A stretch of 64,000 nucleotides of DNA from Hathewaya massiliensis. Its GTDB lineage: Bacteria > Bacillota > Clostridia > Clostridiales > Clostridiaceae. The stretch is from contig NZ_CABFVD010000004.1 of NCBI RefSeq assembly GCF_902143515.1, positions 1-64,000 of the forward strand. Reading direction: 5' to 3'. This document shows, in pieces, positions 45,683 to 53,630 of this stretch. The position numbers and the translations under genes were made by a program. Below the pieces are notes generated by a model. The model searched no databases. It worked only from the letters and a program-made list of their open reading frames with translations, and was not told the origin of the DNA. Every line of letters starts with the position of its first letter. Positions within the stretch are counted from its first letter, which is position 1.

Positions 45683-46204
45683 TTAATAGCTAATCCACAA
45701 TTCCCATCTCGCTACGTCTTCAACTAATTTTTGTCTTTTCCTAGTTGCAGTTGATTGATCCATTCCTAACCTAACTCCAACTTGCCAATCTTTCATCCCT
45801 TCTTTATATTTTAAATTTAGAAACTGTTTATCTTCATTTCTTAAATCTTTTATATTCTCTTTAATTATTATATTATCTGCTTCTATGTTTCTTATTTCTT
45901 CTTCTATTCGTACTATTTCTTCCTTCTTTCTAGCCTGTTCATTTATTAACCTGTCTGTTATCCTCATAAGTGCCCTTTCAGCATAACTTGTACCATCACT
46001 GGATGTTTGCACTCTTTCTTCATAAGCAATACATTTGCTTTCTTCTGGAATATCTATATCAACTTTTTTTAATTTAATTTCTATTTCTTCTATTTGTTTA
46101 TATAATAAATATATTTTCTTTTTTAGATTTTCTATTTTTTTATCTTTCCCGTAGTAATTATATAGTTTCTTTTCTGTTTTTCTAAATTCTTCTTTATCTA
46201 TCAT
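45683..46204 (-). CDS. Phage late transcriptional regulator (ArpU/RinA-like, sigma-like HTH)
   Basis: 173 residues. The first 120 are long coiled coils; the C-terminal part, RNEDKQFLNLKYKEGMKDWQVGVRLGMDQSTATRKRQKLVEDVA, is a sigma-70 region 4-like HTH. Proteins of this type (DUF1492, ArpU, RinA) turn on packaging and structural genes of Firmicute phages. It lies just before the late control region, as expected. Confidence 0.8.
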   Translation of the reverse strand: MIDKEEFRKTEKKLYNYYGKDKKIENLKKKIYLLYKQIEEIEIKLKKVDIDIPEESKCIAYEERVQTSSDGTSYAERALMRITDRLINEQARKKEEIVRIEEEIRNIEADNIIIKENIKDLRNEDKQFLNLKYKEGMKDWQVGVRLGMDQSTATRKRQKLVEDVARWELWISY

Positions 46205-46229
46205 CTAATCACCTACTCCTAATTAAAAA

Positions 46230-46268
46230 TAAAAAATACCGCATATTCATTTGTGAATAATGCGATAC
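46230..46268 (-). terminator. Terminator of the two-gene accessory cassette
   Basis: On the minus strand, GTATCGCATTATTC / GAATATGCGGTAT with one asymmetry, followed by TTTTTTATTTTT. It insulates the cassette from the late regulator gene. Confidence 0.85.
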
Positions 46269-46336
46269 TTTAATGTGATACTTACTTTTTTAGTTTAGTA
46301 ACATACGAAATTATAATTTTATGAATAAATTGGTAC

Positions 46337-47143
46337 TTACTGAAGTTTATATAACTGGTCAAGTATTCTCTTTACTTTGCAACGCATTTTAAGGATTTGT
46401 GGTTGAAGTACATTTCTCAACTTCTCTCCAGCCTCAGATGAATCATTATTAAATAAAAGTTGATTATCTGAAATAGGGTGTACGTATTCTGGAGTTAAAT
46501 AGTAACAGATTTCTGTTAAGGACTGAATTATATCAACTTTAATATTATCAATATCTTGATTAGAAAAAACATAACGTTTTTTCTTCCATTTAGATGATAT
46601 ATCATCAATTTCATCTGCTAACCTCATACTAAAAGGTTGTGATGCAAAATCAGTATTCACAACATATTCCATTATATCTGTAACATCTTTTTTTAATTCT
46701 CTTAATAATATTCCATCATCCGAAAAAGGTTGATATCCACTAATAATACCCATTATATCATCTAAAGTCATTATTTTAACAGTAAATTCTTTATTAAATT
46801 CCGAAATCAGATTAATTACTGTGGATGTTATACCGGAACGTTTTCTTTTTATTACAAAAAAATATTCTTTTATATCTTCCCATTTACCAGCATTTTTAAG
46901 ATCCATGAATCCCCTAAAATCACTCTTTAGTTTTTGAATTGCTTTATCATCAGTGTATATTTCTGGAGCATATACTGCAAATGCTGTTATATAATTTAAT
47001 ACACCATCAACTTTTAAGTCTCCGAACTTTCCATTTGTGCTTGTAGGCACATAATTTAATCCATATTTACTTTTCATTATCTGTGAAAATACATCTTGAA
47101 AATGATTTCCATAAGCTTTTTTTAATTCATCATATATAGACAT
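46337..47143 (-). CDS. Accessory cassette protein B, nuclease-like N-terminal domain
   Basis: 268 residues. The N-terminal region (about 1-125) reads like a restriction-endonuclease-fold domain found in defence-type proteins: HFQDVFSQIMKSKYGLNYV, STNGKFGDLKVDGVLNYITAFAVYAPEI. The Asp of GDLKVDG and the Ala-Val-Tyr-Ala-Pro-Glu motif resemble the D...(E/Q)xK-type core. The C-terminal half is helical without known motif. It is the second gene of a promoter-to-terminator unit with the 216-residue gene. Function unknown; family membership is a judgement from motif shape. Confidence 0.55.
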   Translation of the reverse strand: MSIYDELKKAYGNHFQDVFSQIMKSKYGLNYVPTSTNGKFGDLKVDGVLNYITAFAVYAPEIYTDDKAIQKLKSDFRGFMDLKNAGKWEDIKEYFFVIKRKRSGITSTVINLISEFNKEFTVKIMTLDDIMGIISGYQPFSDDGILLRELKKDVTDIMEYVVNTDFASQPFSMRLADEIDDISSKWKKKRYVFSNQDIDNIKVDIIQSLTEICYYLTPEYVHPISDNQLLFNNDSSEAGEKLRNVLQPQILKMRCKVKRILDQLYKLQ

Positions 47144-47214
47144 ATATCTTTTCTCCCCTAAAAATTACTATTTTATAAATCAATTAATACAGATAATAAC
47201 CATAATAATACCAT

Positions 47215-47862
47215 TTATTTTAAATTCTCAATCATCCTTCTAATATCAGCTTCCCTATATCTATTTTGTTCTGTTGTCCAAGCAACTGTCATATTTATTT
47301 TTTTTAATAATCTAATAAGTTCATTGATATCTTCTACACTTGAATTTGTGTACATATACAATTTTCTAAGTGTTTTATCTTGCGGAGTCCCTACAGACAA
47401 TTTTCTTTGTCCTATTAATACTGTTTTATCAGATTCATCAATAACATTTAATGTTCTAATAATATTGCAATTATCTCTTAAACTCCTTATTTTGTCATCT
47501 GTATTAATTTCTTGTGGGATAGCCATATTAATTTGATTAAGGAAACCTATAAAATTAAAATTCCTATCTGTAGGTCTTAATTGTAATTCTTGAATAAAAC
47601 AATTTTGCACGTCCTCATTTATATAGGCTTTAAATGTGCCCGCTATATGATTTCCATACAATTTAATACTTTTCATAATGCTTGTATTCCTCATATATAA
47701 AAATAACATATCCTTAGATTCTTTATCTTCTTCTGATAAAAACATCATAAATAAAAATCTACCTCTACCTATTTCCAAATCAAACGCCAATGCTTTATCT
47801 GGAGATTTTAAAGTTGCAATATACACATTTTTCAATTTATCAAAATCAAATTCTACTGCCAT
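47215..47862 (-). CDS. Accessory cassette protein A, unknown
   Basis: 215 residues from ATG 47862 (AAGGAGTGG upstream). Beta-rich start (VEFDFDKLKNVYIATLKSPDKALAFDLEIG), then KSIKLYGNHIAGTFKAYINE, a helical end DINELIRLLKKINMTVAWTTEQNRYREADIRRMIENLK. No recognised family. An extended -10 (TGTTATAAT) lies about 50 bp upstream, after a hairpin that ends the previous transcript. The gene precedes the nuclease-like gene by 71 bp. Confidence 0.6.
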   Translation of the reverse strand: MAVEFDFDKLKNVYIATLKSPDKALAFDLEIGRGRFLFMMFLSEEDKESKDMLFLYMRNTSIMKSIKLYGNHIAGTFKAYINEDVQNCFIQELQLRPTDRNFNFIGFLNQINMAIPQEINTDDKIRSLRDNCNIIRTLNVIDESDKTVLIGQRKLSVGTPQDKTLRKLYMYTNSSVEDINELIRLLKKINMTVAWTTEQNRYREADIRRMIENLK

Positions 47863-47971
47863 ATATAGATCCACTCCTTAAAACTTAATATTTATCTATT
47901 ATTTTAAGTAAATTATAACATATTTCCCTAATATCGCATTATTCAATTTTCAAAGAACATTTATTTAAAGT

Positions 47972-48000
47972 TAGGAAATAAGCTTTATATCCCCTAACTA
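47972..48000 (-). terminator. Hairpin ending the early transcript
   Basis: AGTTAGG / CCTAACT with a 17-base loop, then TTTAAATAAATG on the minus strand, just after the preceding early gene. Confidence 0.5.
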
Positions 48001-48009
48001 CAAAACTAT

Positions 48010-48642
48010 TTATTTTACATTTCTTAAATCCAATTTCATTTGATTATCTGCCTTTTTAAGCATTAAAAAATCATCATCTTCAAATCCGTTAAGTAAGTTT
48101 GGAACAGGGCTTATAGTGGTCTCCCACCCATAACCTAATGTTCCTAATACTTCTTTCCAACCTTTTATATCTGGCTCTATTAACTTGTCTCCATCTATCT
48201 GTTTTAGGCAGCTATATATATGAGCTACAATCTGTTCATTGCTTATTCTCTCCATCCAAAACCCTCTGCTAACTATAATAAACTTGTACCCTGTTAATTT
48301 AGTTAATTGTGCTGGAGCTTTCTTGATTTTCATTACCCAATCAGTTTCTCTGTTTATTTCATCTGCAACATAATCAATATCTTCTAGGAATAATATCTTT
48401 TCTATATTTACACTTACTAAGTTAGGCGATAGCTCTTTAAGATTTTCTTTTATCTTTAAAGCCATAGGATGGTAAATATCATTTTTTATCCAGTGTTTAC
48501 TATCGTATTTGCCATTTCCTAAAGCTCGTACCATTTGAACTCTTCCTTCACCCTCTGATGTGACAAATTGTAGGTTATAGCCTATACAATCTATTTCTTT
48601 CATTTCTCCTGTTTTATCGTTTATAATTCTTATTTTTGGCAT
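48010..48642 (-). CDS. Phage early protein, possibly metallopeptidase-related
   Basis: 210 residues. The middle (KFIIVSRGFWMERISNEQIVAHIYSCLKQI) is placed like the metal-binding helix of phage putative metallopeptidases, but HExxH is absent (VAHIYSCL), so activity is doubtful. The start PKIRIINDKTGEMKEIDCIGYNLQFVTSEGEG is unlike that family. It overlaps the next upstream gene by 13 bp, so they are co-translated. Treat as unknown early phage protein. Confidence 0.5.
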   Translation of the reverse strand: MPKIRIINDKTGEMKEIDCIGYNLQFVTSEGEGRVQMVRALGNGKYDSKHWIKNDIYHPMALKIKENLKELSPNLVSVNIEKILFLEDIDYVADEINRETDWVMKIKKAPAQLTKLTGYKFIIVSRGFWMERISNEQIVAHIYSCLKQIDGDKLIEPDIKGWKEVLGTLGYGWETTISPVPNLLNGFEDDDFLMLKKADNQMKLDLRNVK

Positions 48643-49049
48643 TTCTTATTCTCCCTTCTAATCTTGTTTAATTGGTCATATCCTATCCACCCTGTAGGAC
48701 TATATTTCAAGGATCTAGCTACCCATGTAAGCTTTAAATCCGGATACTTATAATCAAACATTTTCCTTCTCATTTCTCCCTGTTGTGTACTCATACCTTT
48801 AACGTCTATAAGTTCTTCTGTTCCATCAAGATGATATACTAAAAAATCTGGTGCATATGTTATTGCTCTATATGTCTTACCATTCTTTTTAAATCCTGGT
48901 TGTAATTCATATTTAGGCTGTAATTCAAAGTTTAATATCTTTCCTTGAGCTTTAAGTTTCTTAAGATATTCATAATACTTACCTTCATCCTTTGAATCAA
49001 ATTTAATGTCATCTATAACAATTTCCTTAGATCCATATTTACTTTTCAC
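48630..49049 (-). CDS. DUF1064-type phage nuclease
   Basis: 139 residues from GTG 49049, favoured by AGGTG upstream. SKYGSKEIVIDDIKFDSKDEGKYYEYLKKLKAQGKI, then FELQPKYELQPGFKKNGKTYRAITYAPDFLVYHLDGTEELIDVKGM. The pattern E-..-YxPDFxx..G...DVKG is the PD-(D/E)xK core of DUF1064 resolvase-like proteins. Probably processes DNA junctions during phage replication. Confidence 0.8.
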   Translation of the reverse strand: MKSKYGSKEIVIDDIKFDSKDEGKYYEYLKKLKAQGKILNFELQPKYELQPGFKKNGKTYRAITYAPDFLVYHLDGTEELIDVKGMSTQQGEMRRKMFDYKYPDLKLTWVARSLKYSPTGWIGYDQLNKIRRENKKCQK

Positions 49050-49188
49050 TATTAAGCACCTCTTTTTTCTGTAAATATAAAAACCCATTCATATTCTCTA
49101 TGTGGTATGCGTCTAAATACTCATTAGTAAGCCGTATTCGTTCTTTAAAAGTTTTATAGGGTATTGCCATTACTTTTATGTTTCCCAT
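49039..49188 (-). CDS. Small phage protein, 49 residues
   Basis: ATG 49188; residues MGNIKVMAIPYKTFKERIRL then TNEYLDAYHIENMNGFLYLQ. No family recognised. Its stop overlaps the start of the DUF1064-type gene, so translation is coupled. The gap upstream holds a 12-bp inverted repeat. Confidence 0.55.
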   Translation of the reverse strand: MGNIKVMAIPYKTFKERIRLTNEYLDAYHIENMNGFLYLQKKEVLNSEK

Positions 49189-49244
49189 GTTTAAAACTCC
49201 TTTTATGCTTAAAATAATGTATTAACGTTTTATTTCTCTAGTAC

Positions 49245-49287
49245 ACTCTAGGTATAAACTTTCCTAAATTTAGCCTATACCTAGAGT
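49245..49287. repeat. 12-bp inverted repeat between YopX and small gene
   Basis: ACTCTAGGTATA (49245-49256) and TATACCTAGAGT (49276-49287). No T-run follows, so it is not a classic terminator; could be a leader hairpin. Confidence 0.5.
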
Positions 49288-49315
49288 TTTAGTTCTCAAT
49301 ATCTTTGAAATATAA

Positions 49316-49699
49316 CTATTCTATAATTTTATTTTCTCTATGTTCACTCCATAATGGTATTGCATTTTTACCATTATCTATTACCCATCTACCTTCTGAA
49401 AATTTAACATAACCAGTGAAGTCAATATTTTCATCATCTCCAACAAGAACTGATTTTTGATTTACTAAATCCCCCTCCCATATACCATCTCCATTTACAT
49501 CTACACTATCTGTCATTTGTCCCACTGTATATGGATTGACTTCTATATAGTCTGGTATGTTTTCATCATCAATAATTATTGTAGATATGATATAGTGTTT
49601 ATTTTCTTTATCTGAAATTGTATCGATATGCAAGTTTCCATAATGCCAAATTCCTAATTTATCTTTACCTCTAAAGATTATTTCTCTCAACCCACTCAC
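49316..49699 (-). CDS. YopX family protein
   Basis: 127 residues with EIIFRGKDKLGIWHYGNLHID, VNPYTVGQMTDSVDVNGDGIWEGDLV and GRWVIDNGKNAIPLW, matching YopX proteins found in many Firmicute phages; molecular role unknown. It follows the second methyltransferase gene directly. Confidence 0.85.
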   Translation of the reverse strand: MSGLREIIFRGKDKLGIWHYGNLHIDTISDKENKHYIISTIIIDDENIPDYIEVNPYTVGQMTDSVDVNGDGIWEGDLVNQKSVLVGDDENIDFTGYVKFSEGRWVIDNGKNAIPLWSEHRENKIIE

Positions 49700-49702
49700 T
49701 CC

Positions 49703-50527
49703 TTAAATTATTTTTAATTGTTCTGCAGGTGGTTCATAATTCATTAAAATTAATTCATTCCTAACAGGACACTTATCCCCCTCAGCTCTATTTTTTATTT
49801 GGCTGGCCGTACTGTATTTCACCATATACCAATCTTGATATAATTCATCAATTAATGGACTGCTGTAATAACAAACCATTGCTTTGCCTTTTATCTTATC
49901 TAACCTTTTCTTTAACCTTATATGGTCCTTCTCTTCAAATCCTCCATAGTACATATCCTCATGGGAATGATAAGGTGGATCTAAGAAAAATAATGTATCT
50001 TTTGTATCATAAAATTTTATTACTTCTTCAAAATCTCTGTTTAATATATTCCAGTTTTTTATTAGTCCGGCCATCTTAGGAATAAGTTCTGTTGCAGTAA
50101 TTAATTGCTTGGCCTTATTTTGTGTTTTGGATAATCCTATACCATTTTTATATTTGTGACCTCCTCCACCAAAACAAACCCTCATGAGATAATAAAATCT
50201 TACTGCTGATTCTAATTTATCTTCCGGCCATGGCTCCCACTTCCATTTTTCAAATAAACTTTCACTATAGGGTAAAGAGCTGCATTCTTTATATAACCTT
50301 TCCGGATTATCCTTGATTACCATCATGTAATTTACAAGTTTATCATTTATATCATTTACCACTGTAAGTTTTACAGGACTAACTGTTTCTTTATAAAAAG
50401 GTACTGCTCCGGATCCAAAGAAACAATCCACAAATATTTTATGGTCTGGCATTAAATCCAGGTACTTTTCTTCTTTGCCATGCTTTCCACCAATCCACTT
50501 TATATTACTTATATGTTTAAGCTTCAT
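49703..50527 (-). CDS. DNA adenine methyltransferase, D12 class (copy 2)
   Basis: 274 residues from ATG 50527, preceded by AAGGAGG; a GTG start at 50539 would be too close. LKHISNIKWIGGKHGKEEKYLDLMPDHKIFVDCFFGSGAVPF (AdoMet site) and TLFFLDPPYHSHEDMY (DPPY). Only distantly similar to copy 1. No restriction gene nearby. Overlaps the end of the replisome organizer. Confidence 0.92.
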   Translation of the reverse strand: MKLKHISNIKWIGGKHGKEEKYLDLMPDHKIFVDCFFGSGAVPFYKETVSPVKLTVVNDINDKLVNYMMVIKDNPERLYKECSSLPYSESLFEKWKWEPWPEDKLESAVRFYYLMRVCFGGGGHKYKNGIGLSKTQNKAKQLITATELIPKMAGLIKNWNILNRDFEEVIKFYDTKDTLFFLDPPYHSHEDMYYGGFEEKDHIRLKKRLDKIKGKAMVCYYSSPLIDELYQDWYMVKYSTASQIKNRAEGDKCPVRNELILMNYEPPAEQLKII

Positions 50528-51443
50528 TATCTTCTTCACCCTCCTTATCCCAACCTAATAATTTTCTTTCCAAGCTTTCAAAATCATATTTTCTCTGCTC
50601 ATAGTCACAAAATTCATTTTGTTTCTTATGCACTACTGTTTTACCTTTACTGCCTTTTTCTATTTGACTTCTTTTAAATGCTTCATCAAAAGCTTTAACA
50701 TCATCAACTGTTTTAATATTATTTTCTAACCAACTTTGAAGTATTGCTTTTACATAATTTATGGTCCTTACACCATTTTCAACTGCCTTTTCTAAAGCTA
50801 ACACTATTACTTCTTCGCTTAATCCATCTTCTATAAAGCTATTTAAAGTATCTAATTCAAATTTAGTTATAAGGTGAAAATTATTATTAAAAAAATCAAC
50901 ATATTTTTTATCAACAATATTTTCATCACTTTCATTAATGTTATTGTTTACTTTACTATTCTTTACTTTACTATTCTTTACTTTACTTTGTGTACTTTCT
51001 GTAGAATTTACTGGGGTTTTCTCTTCTTTAACCTCTGTTTTTTCTTCGGAAACTTCCGTTATTTCTTCGGAAACTAAATCCAGCTCTTTTTTTATCTTTC
51101 TAGCAGCTCTTTTTTTAGTTGCTTCTATAAATCTTTTCTGGATACCTTTAGAAGTTAATACTTTATATTTTTCATACATCTCTCTAGAAAATATATCTCT
51201 TATTAAACATTCCTCTACTACATCTTTGACTGTAGTTAACTCTGCTCTAATTTCATCTGTAAACAGCAGCTCCTCGTCTTCACTCCAACCTATATAGTAC
51301 CCATTAGCATATATTTTCTGTAACAACTTTATAACTATTGCAAAGCCTTCAAGCTTAAATTTAATCTCTATAAACTTGAACTTATCGTCTAAATATACAT
51401 CTAAAGGGAAATAATCAAGTCCTTCTTTTCTAGGTCTAGCCAC
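50517..51443 (-). CDS. Phage replisome organizer / DnaD-domain protein
   Basis: 308 residues. N-terminal DUF4373 (Lin1244/Lin1753) domain: RKEGLDYFPLDVYLDDKFKFIEIKFKLEGFAIVIKLLQKIYANGYY; C-terminal DnaD domain with FELDTLNSFIEDGLSEEVIVLALEKAVENGVRTINYVKAIL. These proteins open or mark the phage origin. Between them is a low-complexity linker with EEKTEV and SKVKN repeats, encoded by tandem 15-bp repeats. Confidence 0.88.
   Translation of the reverse strand: MARPRKEGLDYFPLDVYLDDKFKFIEIKFKLEGFAIVIKLLQKIYANGYYIGWSEDEELLFTDEIRAELTTVKDVVEECLIRDIFSREMYEKYKVLTSKGIQKRFIEATKKRAARKIKKELDLVSEEITEVSEEKTEVKEEKTPVNSTESTQSKVKNSKVKNSKVNNNINESDENIVDKKYVDFFNNNFHLITKFELDTLNSFIEDGLSEEVIVLALEKAVENGVRTINYVKAILQSWLENNIKTVDDVKAFDEAFKRSQIEKGSKGKTVVHKKQNEFCDYEQRKYDFESLERKLLGWDKEGEEDNEA
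50945..50990. repeat. 15-bp tandem repeats in replisome organizer gene
   Basis: Three copies of TTCTTTACTTTACTA-type units, encoding S-K-V-K-N repeats. May be iteron-like, as phage origins are often inside such genes, or simple linker repeats. Confidence 0.65.
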
Positions 51444-51460
51444 GTTTGCACCTCCTTTTA

Positions 51461-51506
51461 TAGAGTTTTCTCCGAATTTACTATAGTTTTAGTGGAGAAA
51501 ACTCTA
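51461..51506. repeat. 13-bp inverted repeat upstream of replisome organizer gene
   Basis: TAGAGTTTTCTCC (51461-51473) and GGAGAAAACTCTA (51494-51506), immediately before the GGAGGTG ribosome site of the gene. Could be an operator or mRNA hairpin. Confidence 0.6.
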
Positions 51507-51538
51507 TTTATGGAATAGTTTTTTCTTACTTTCTTCTC

Positions 51539-51745
51539 CTATAACTCGTTCACTACTCTTTTTATCTCTCTTAATTCTTCTTCTGATAAATTATGAATTA
51601 CTATTTCAGAATTCTCCTTTTCATAATCTATAAACATACATTTTCTTGATGTTCTTATTCCCTCTATATTCTTAAATTCAACTCTTCCTTCTTCTTCTAA
51701 AATCTCTACTACTGCTGCACTTGAAGTTGCATATGTTCTTATCAA
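51539..51745 (-). CDS. Small phage protein, unknown
   Basis: 68 residues; TTG start preceded by AAGGTGGGAT. Begins MIRTYATSSAAVVEILEEEG, beta then helix; no family recognised. Lies in the recombination module between the ERF gene and replisome organizer. Confidence 0.55.
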   Translation of the reverse strand: MIRTYATSSAAVVEILEEEGRVEFKNIEGIRTSRKCMFIDYEKENSEIVIHNLSEEELREIKRVVNEL

Positions 51746-51758
51746 TTTTTATCCCACC

Positions 51759-52343
51759 TTATTTTAAGTTTTCATAACCGCCACACACTCTGTCATATTC
51801 AGCTTTTGTAAGTTCAGAAGGCTTTTTGTTAAATACCTTTTTAATCTCCGCTTCAACTGTTTTCTTATCTTTGCCCTTACTATTTGCTATTGCATATAAT
51901 CTTTTTAATTGTGCTTGTGTTAGGTTGTTTGTTTTCCCCTCTGCTCCTGTATCACCATTAGGTGTGTCACTATCCTTTGTGTCATCTATGCAAAATAATC
52001 CGTTTAAAGCATATTTTCTAGCGTATGAGCTTGTACTACCTGTTAATTGACTTGCATCCATACCTTTTTTATTTTCTTCCTCCCTGGCGAAAGCGCTAAC
52101 ACTTTCCTTATCGCACGTCTCTGCGTCTATTACGGATGCAACCGCTTTTACATAATACCTATCGCCTATTAGGACTATCTCGTCTGATATTGTCAAAGCC
52201 AGTTTATTTTCTGCCAGTAATGGCTTGACCGCTTCTAGGATGTCCTCACAATTTCTATAACTATACTTTCCAAAGTTGTTGTATTGGCTCTTAGGTGCTT
52301 TAAGATTAGCTTGTATATTAAGAAGTTTTTCTTGTAAATTCAT
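51759..52343 (-). CDS. ERF family single-strand annealing protein
   Basis: 194 residues. LLNIQANLKAPKSQYNNFGKYSYRNCEDILEAVKPLLAENKLALTISDE, then TGSTSSYARKYALNGLFCIDDTKDSD, the ERF signature (SSYARKYAL). It anneals single strands during phage recombination and circularisation. The C-terminus has a helix-hairpin segment of the kind that binds SSB. Follows the Gp157-type gene by 10 bp. Confidence 0.9.
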   Translation of the reverse strand: MNLQEKLLNIQANLKAPKSQYNNFGKYSYRNCEDILEAVKPLLAENKLALTISDEIVLIGDRYYVKAVASVIDAETCDKESVSAFAREEENKKGMDASQLTGSTSSYARKYALNGLFCIDDTKDSDTPNGDTGAEGKTNNLTQAQLKRLYAIANSKGKDKKTVEAEIKKVFNKKPSELTKAEYDRVCGGYENLK

Positions 52344-52353
52344 ATTGCCCTCC

Positions 52354-52839
52354 TTATCTAATTCTTAAACTAGAAGTTTGCTGTAATTCTACACCTTCAA
52401 TTTCTTTCCCAGCTTTCAAAGCTTCTAATAATGCCTTTCTATCTAACACTGGATCCTGTTCCACGTAATAATCTTTAGGTATCTTTGTTTCATCTACATA
52501 CTTAACACTAGGTGCATTATTTTGAATGTTAAAGCTAAATAATTTTCCCTTAAATTTAAGTTTGTTAACTTCTCTCATACAATTTTCAAGATAAGTTTTT
52601 AATCCTTTATTTTTAGCTTCCATAGCTTTTCTTTTCTCTGCTATTCTTTTCTCTTCTTCCTTAAACCCATTTATATATACTTCATTAGTTTTAATCAGCT
52701 TAGCAATATTTTCCGCCTTTTCTTCTATAGCTTCACCAACTTCATCTAAAGCTTTATTAATCATTCCTTGTGGTACCTCTGGATTGTCTATTAGCTCCTG
52801 TAAATTTAAATAGTTTTCAGTTAATTCATATAAGTTCAT
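52354..52839 (-). CDS. Siphovirus Gp157 family protein
   Basis: 161 residues. MNLYELTENYLNLQELIDNP, a long coiled coil with KAENIAKLIKTNEVYINGFKEEEKRIAEKRKAMEAKNKGLKTYLE, and SFNIQNNAPSVKYVDETKIP. This is the Gp157 pattern. Its role may be in resistance to other phages or in recombination; not shown. It is in operon with the ERF gene. Confidence 0.88.
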   Translation of the reverse strand: MNLYELTENYLNLQELIDNPEVPQGMINKALDEVGEAIEEKAENIAKLIKTNEVYINGFKEEEKRIAEKRKAMEAKNKGLKTYLENCMREVNKLKFKGKLFSFNIQNNAPSVKYVDETKIPKDYYVEQDPVLDRKALLEALKAGKEIEGVELQQTSSLRIR

Positions 52840-53013
52840 TTATTTTTCCTCCTCACAACATCTAAAATAAAGCTTGTCATCCTCTTTACTGTAATAAACT
52901 TCTTTTATATAAAACTCTGTATTATCTTCATCATGAATCTTAAAATTATTAGCATTTAGTATAGCTAATTGAGAGTTAATGCTCTCTATTAAAATTTCTA
53001 GCGATTTAACCAT
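52840..53013 (-). CDS. Small phage protein, 57 residues
   Basis: ATG 53013, ribosome site GGAGGT. Reads MVKSLEILIESINSQLAILN then ANNFKIHDEDNTEFYIKEVY, ending with two cysteines (FRCCEEEK). Helix plus beta strands. Stop directly abuts the Gp157 start. No family recognised. Confidence 0.6.
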   Translation of the reverse strand: MVKSLEILIESINSQLAILNANNFKIHDEDNTEFYIKEVYYSKEDDKLYFRCCEEEK

Positions 53014-53061
53014 CTTTACAAACCTCCGATTTTCTCATATACTTTAGTTACGATATTTAAA

Positions 53062-53298
53062 TTAATTTATTGGTGGCTTTATGCCATCTCTTTTTTTATT
53101 TAGTGTTATATCACCTATATTCTTTACAAGCCTGTGCAAAACTGCCTGCTTATCAGAAGTATTCAAGTCACTATTAACAAGTATCAAACACCTTCCCATA
53201 TAGCTAAAACGAATACCTTCAACTTCCTTTAAGTTTGCTTCTTTAGTAAAGAAAACGTTTTTGTTATACTTAAAAACCTTATATTTCTCTTGTAACAT
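53062..53298 (-). CDS. Small phage early protein, unknown
   Basis: 78 residues, basic, beginning LQEKYKVFKYNKNVFFTKEANL. The segment ILVNSDLNTSDKQAVLHRLVKNIG recalls the helix region of ImmA/IrrE-like peptidases but without HExxH. No function proposed. Confidence 0.5.
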   Translation of the reverse strand: MLQEKYKVFKYNKNVFFTKEANLKEVEGIRFSYMGRCLILVNSDLNTSDKQAVLHRLVKNIGDITLNKKRDGIKPPIN

Positions 53299-53351
53299 TT
53301 CTTTATTCTCCTTTCTAAATAAATTTTAATCCCTAAATCCTATCCCTTAGT

Positions 53352-53435
53352 TTACCTGTAAGCTATTAGATATAGCTTTACGAATATCCAATCAAATGCT
53401 ATCAAGAACAAAACCCTAGCTATATAGTCTAGCAT
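53352..53435 (-). CDS. 27-residue membrane micropeptide next to Spo0E-like gene
   Basis: ATG 53435 is one base after the stop of the Spo0E-like gene; sequence MLDYIARVLFLIAFDWIFVK then LYLIAYR: a single hydrophobic helix. No separate ribosome site, so it would depend on coupled translation. Not confirmed to be expressed. Confidence 0.35.
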   Translation of the reverse strand: MLDYIARVLFLIAFDWIFVKLYLIAYR

Positions 53436-53436
53436 C

Positions 53437-53628
53437 TTAAAAACTCTTTTCTGCCATATAACCCTTTCTTCTATGTTTTTTAATACCTGTTTCATAGTAA
53501 CCCCCTTTATTTTTAATCATTGCTTTTACAACTAGCTTGTCCAACTCTTGGCTTAGATCTATGGTTCTTTGGTCTAGTGGACCATACTGCTCTATGAAGT
53601 TATAAAGTTTTTCTCTTAGTTCTTCCAT
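53437..53628 (-). CDS. Spo0E-like aspartyl-phosphate phosphatase family protein
   Basis: 63 residues. LREKLYNFIEQYGPLDQRTIDLSQELDKLVVKAMI: two helices with the SQELD motif that is the hallmark of Spo0E-like phosphatases, in which the Asp removes phosphate from Spo0A~P. In a sporulating Clostridium a phage copy could delay sporulation. The motif match is good; the activity is inferred. Confidence 0.7.
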   Translation of the reverse strand: MEELREKLYNFIEQYGPLDQRTIDLSQELDKLVVKAMIKNKGGYYETGIKKHRRKGYMAEKSF

Positions 53629-53630
53629 AA

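Noticed and set aside
46337-47862. ABC-three-component or other named defence system
   Set aside because: No ATPase or other required component is present; the family cannot be named from motifs alone.
48010-48642. Confident metallopeptidase call
   Set aside because: The HExxH motif is not present, so only a tentative relation is noted.
44475-50539. Methyltransferases as part of restriction-modification systems
   Set aside because: No restriction endonuclease or specificity gene is found near either; the DUF1064-type protein is a phage recombination nuclease.
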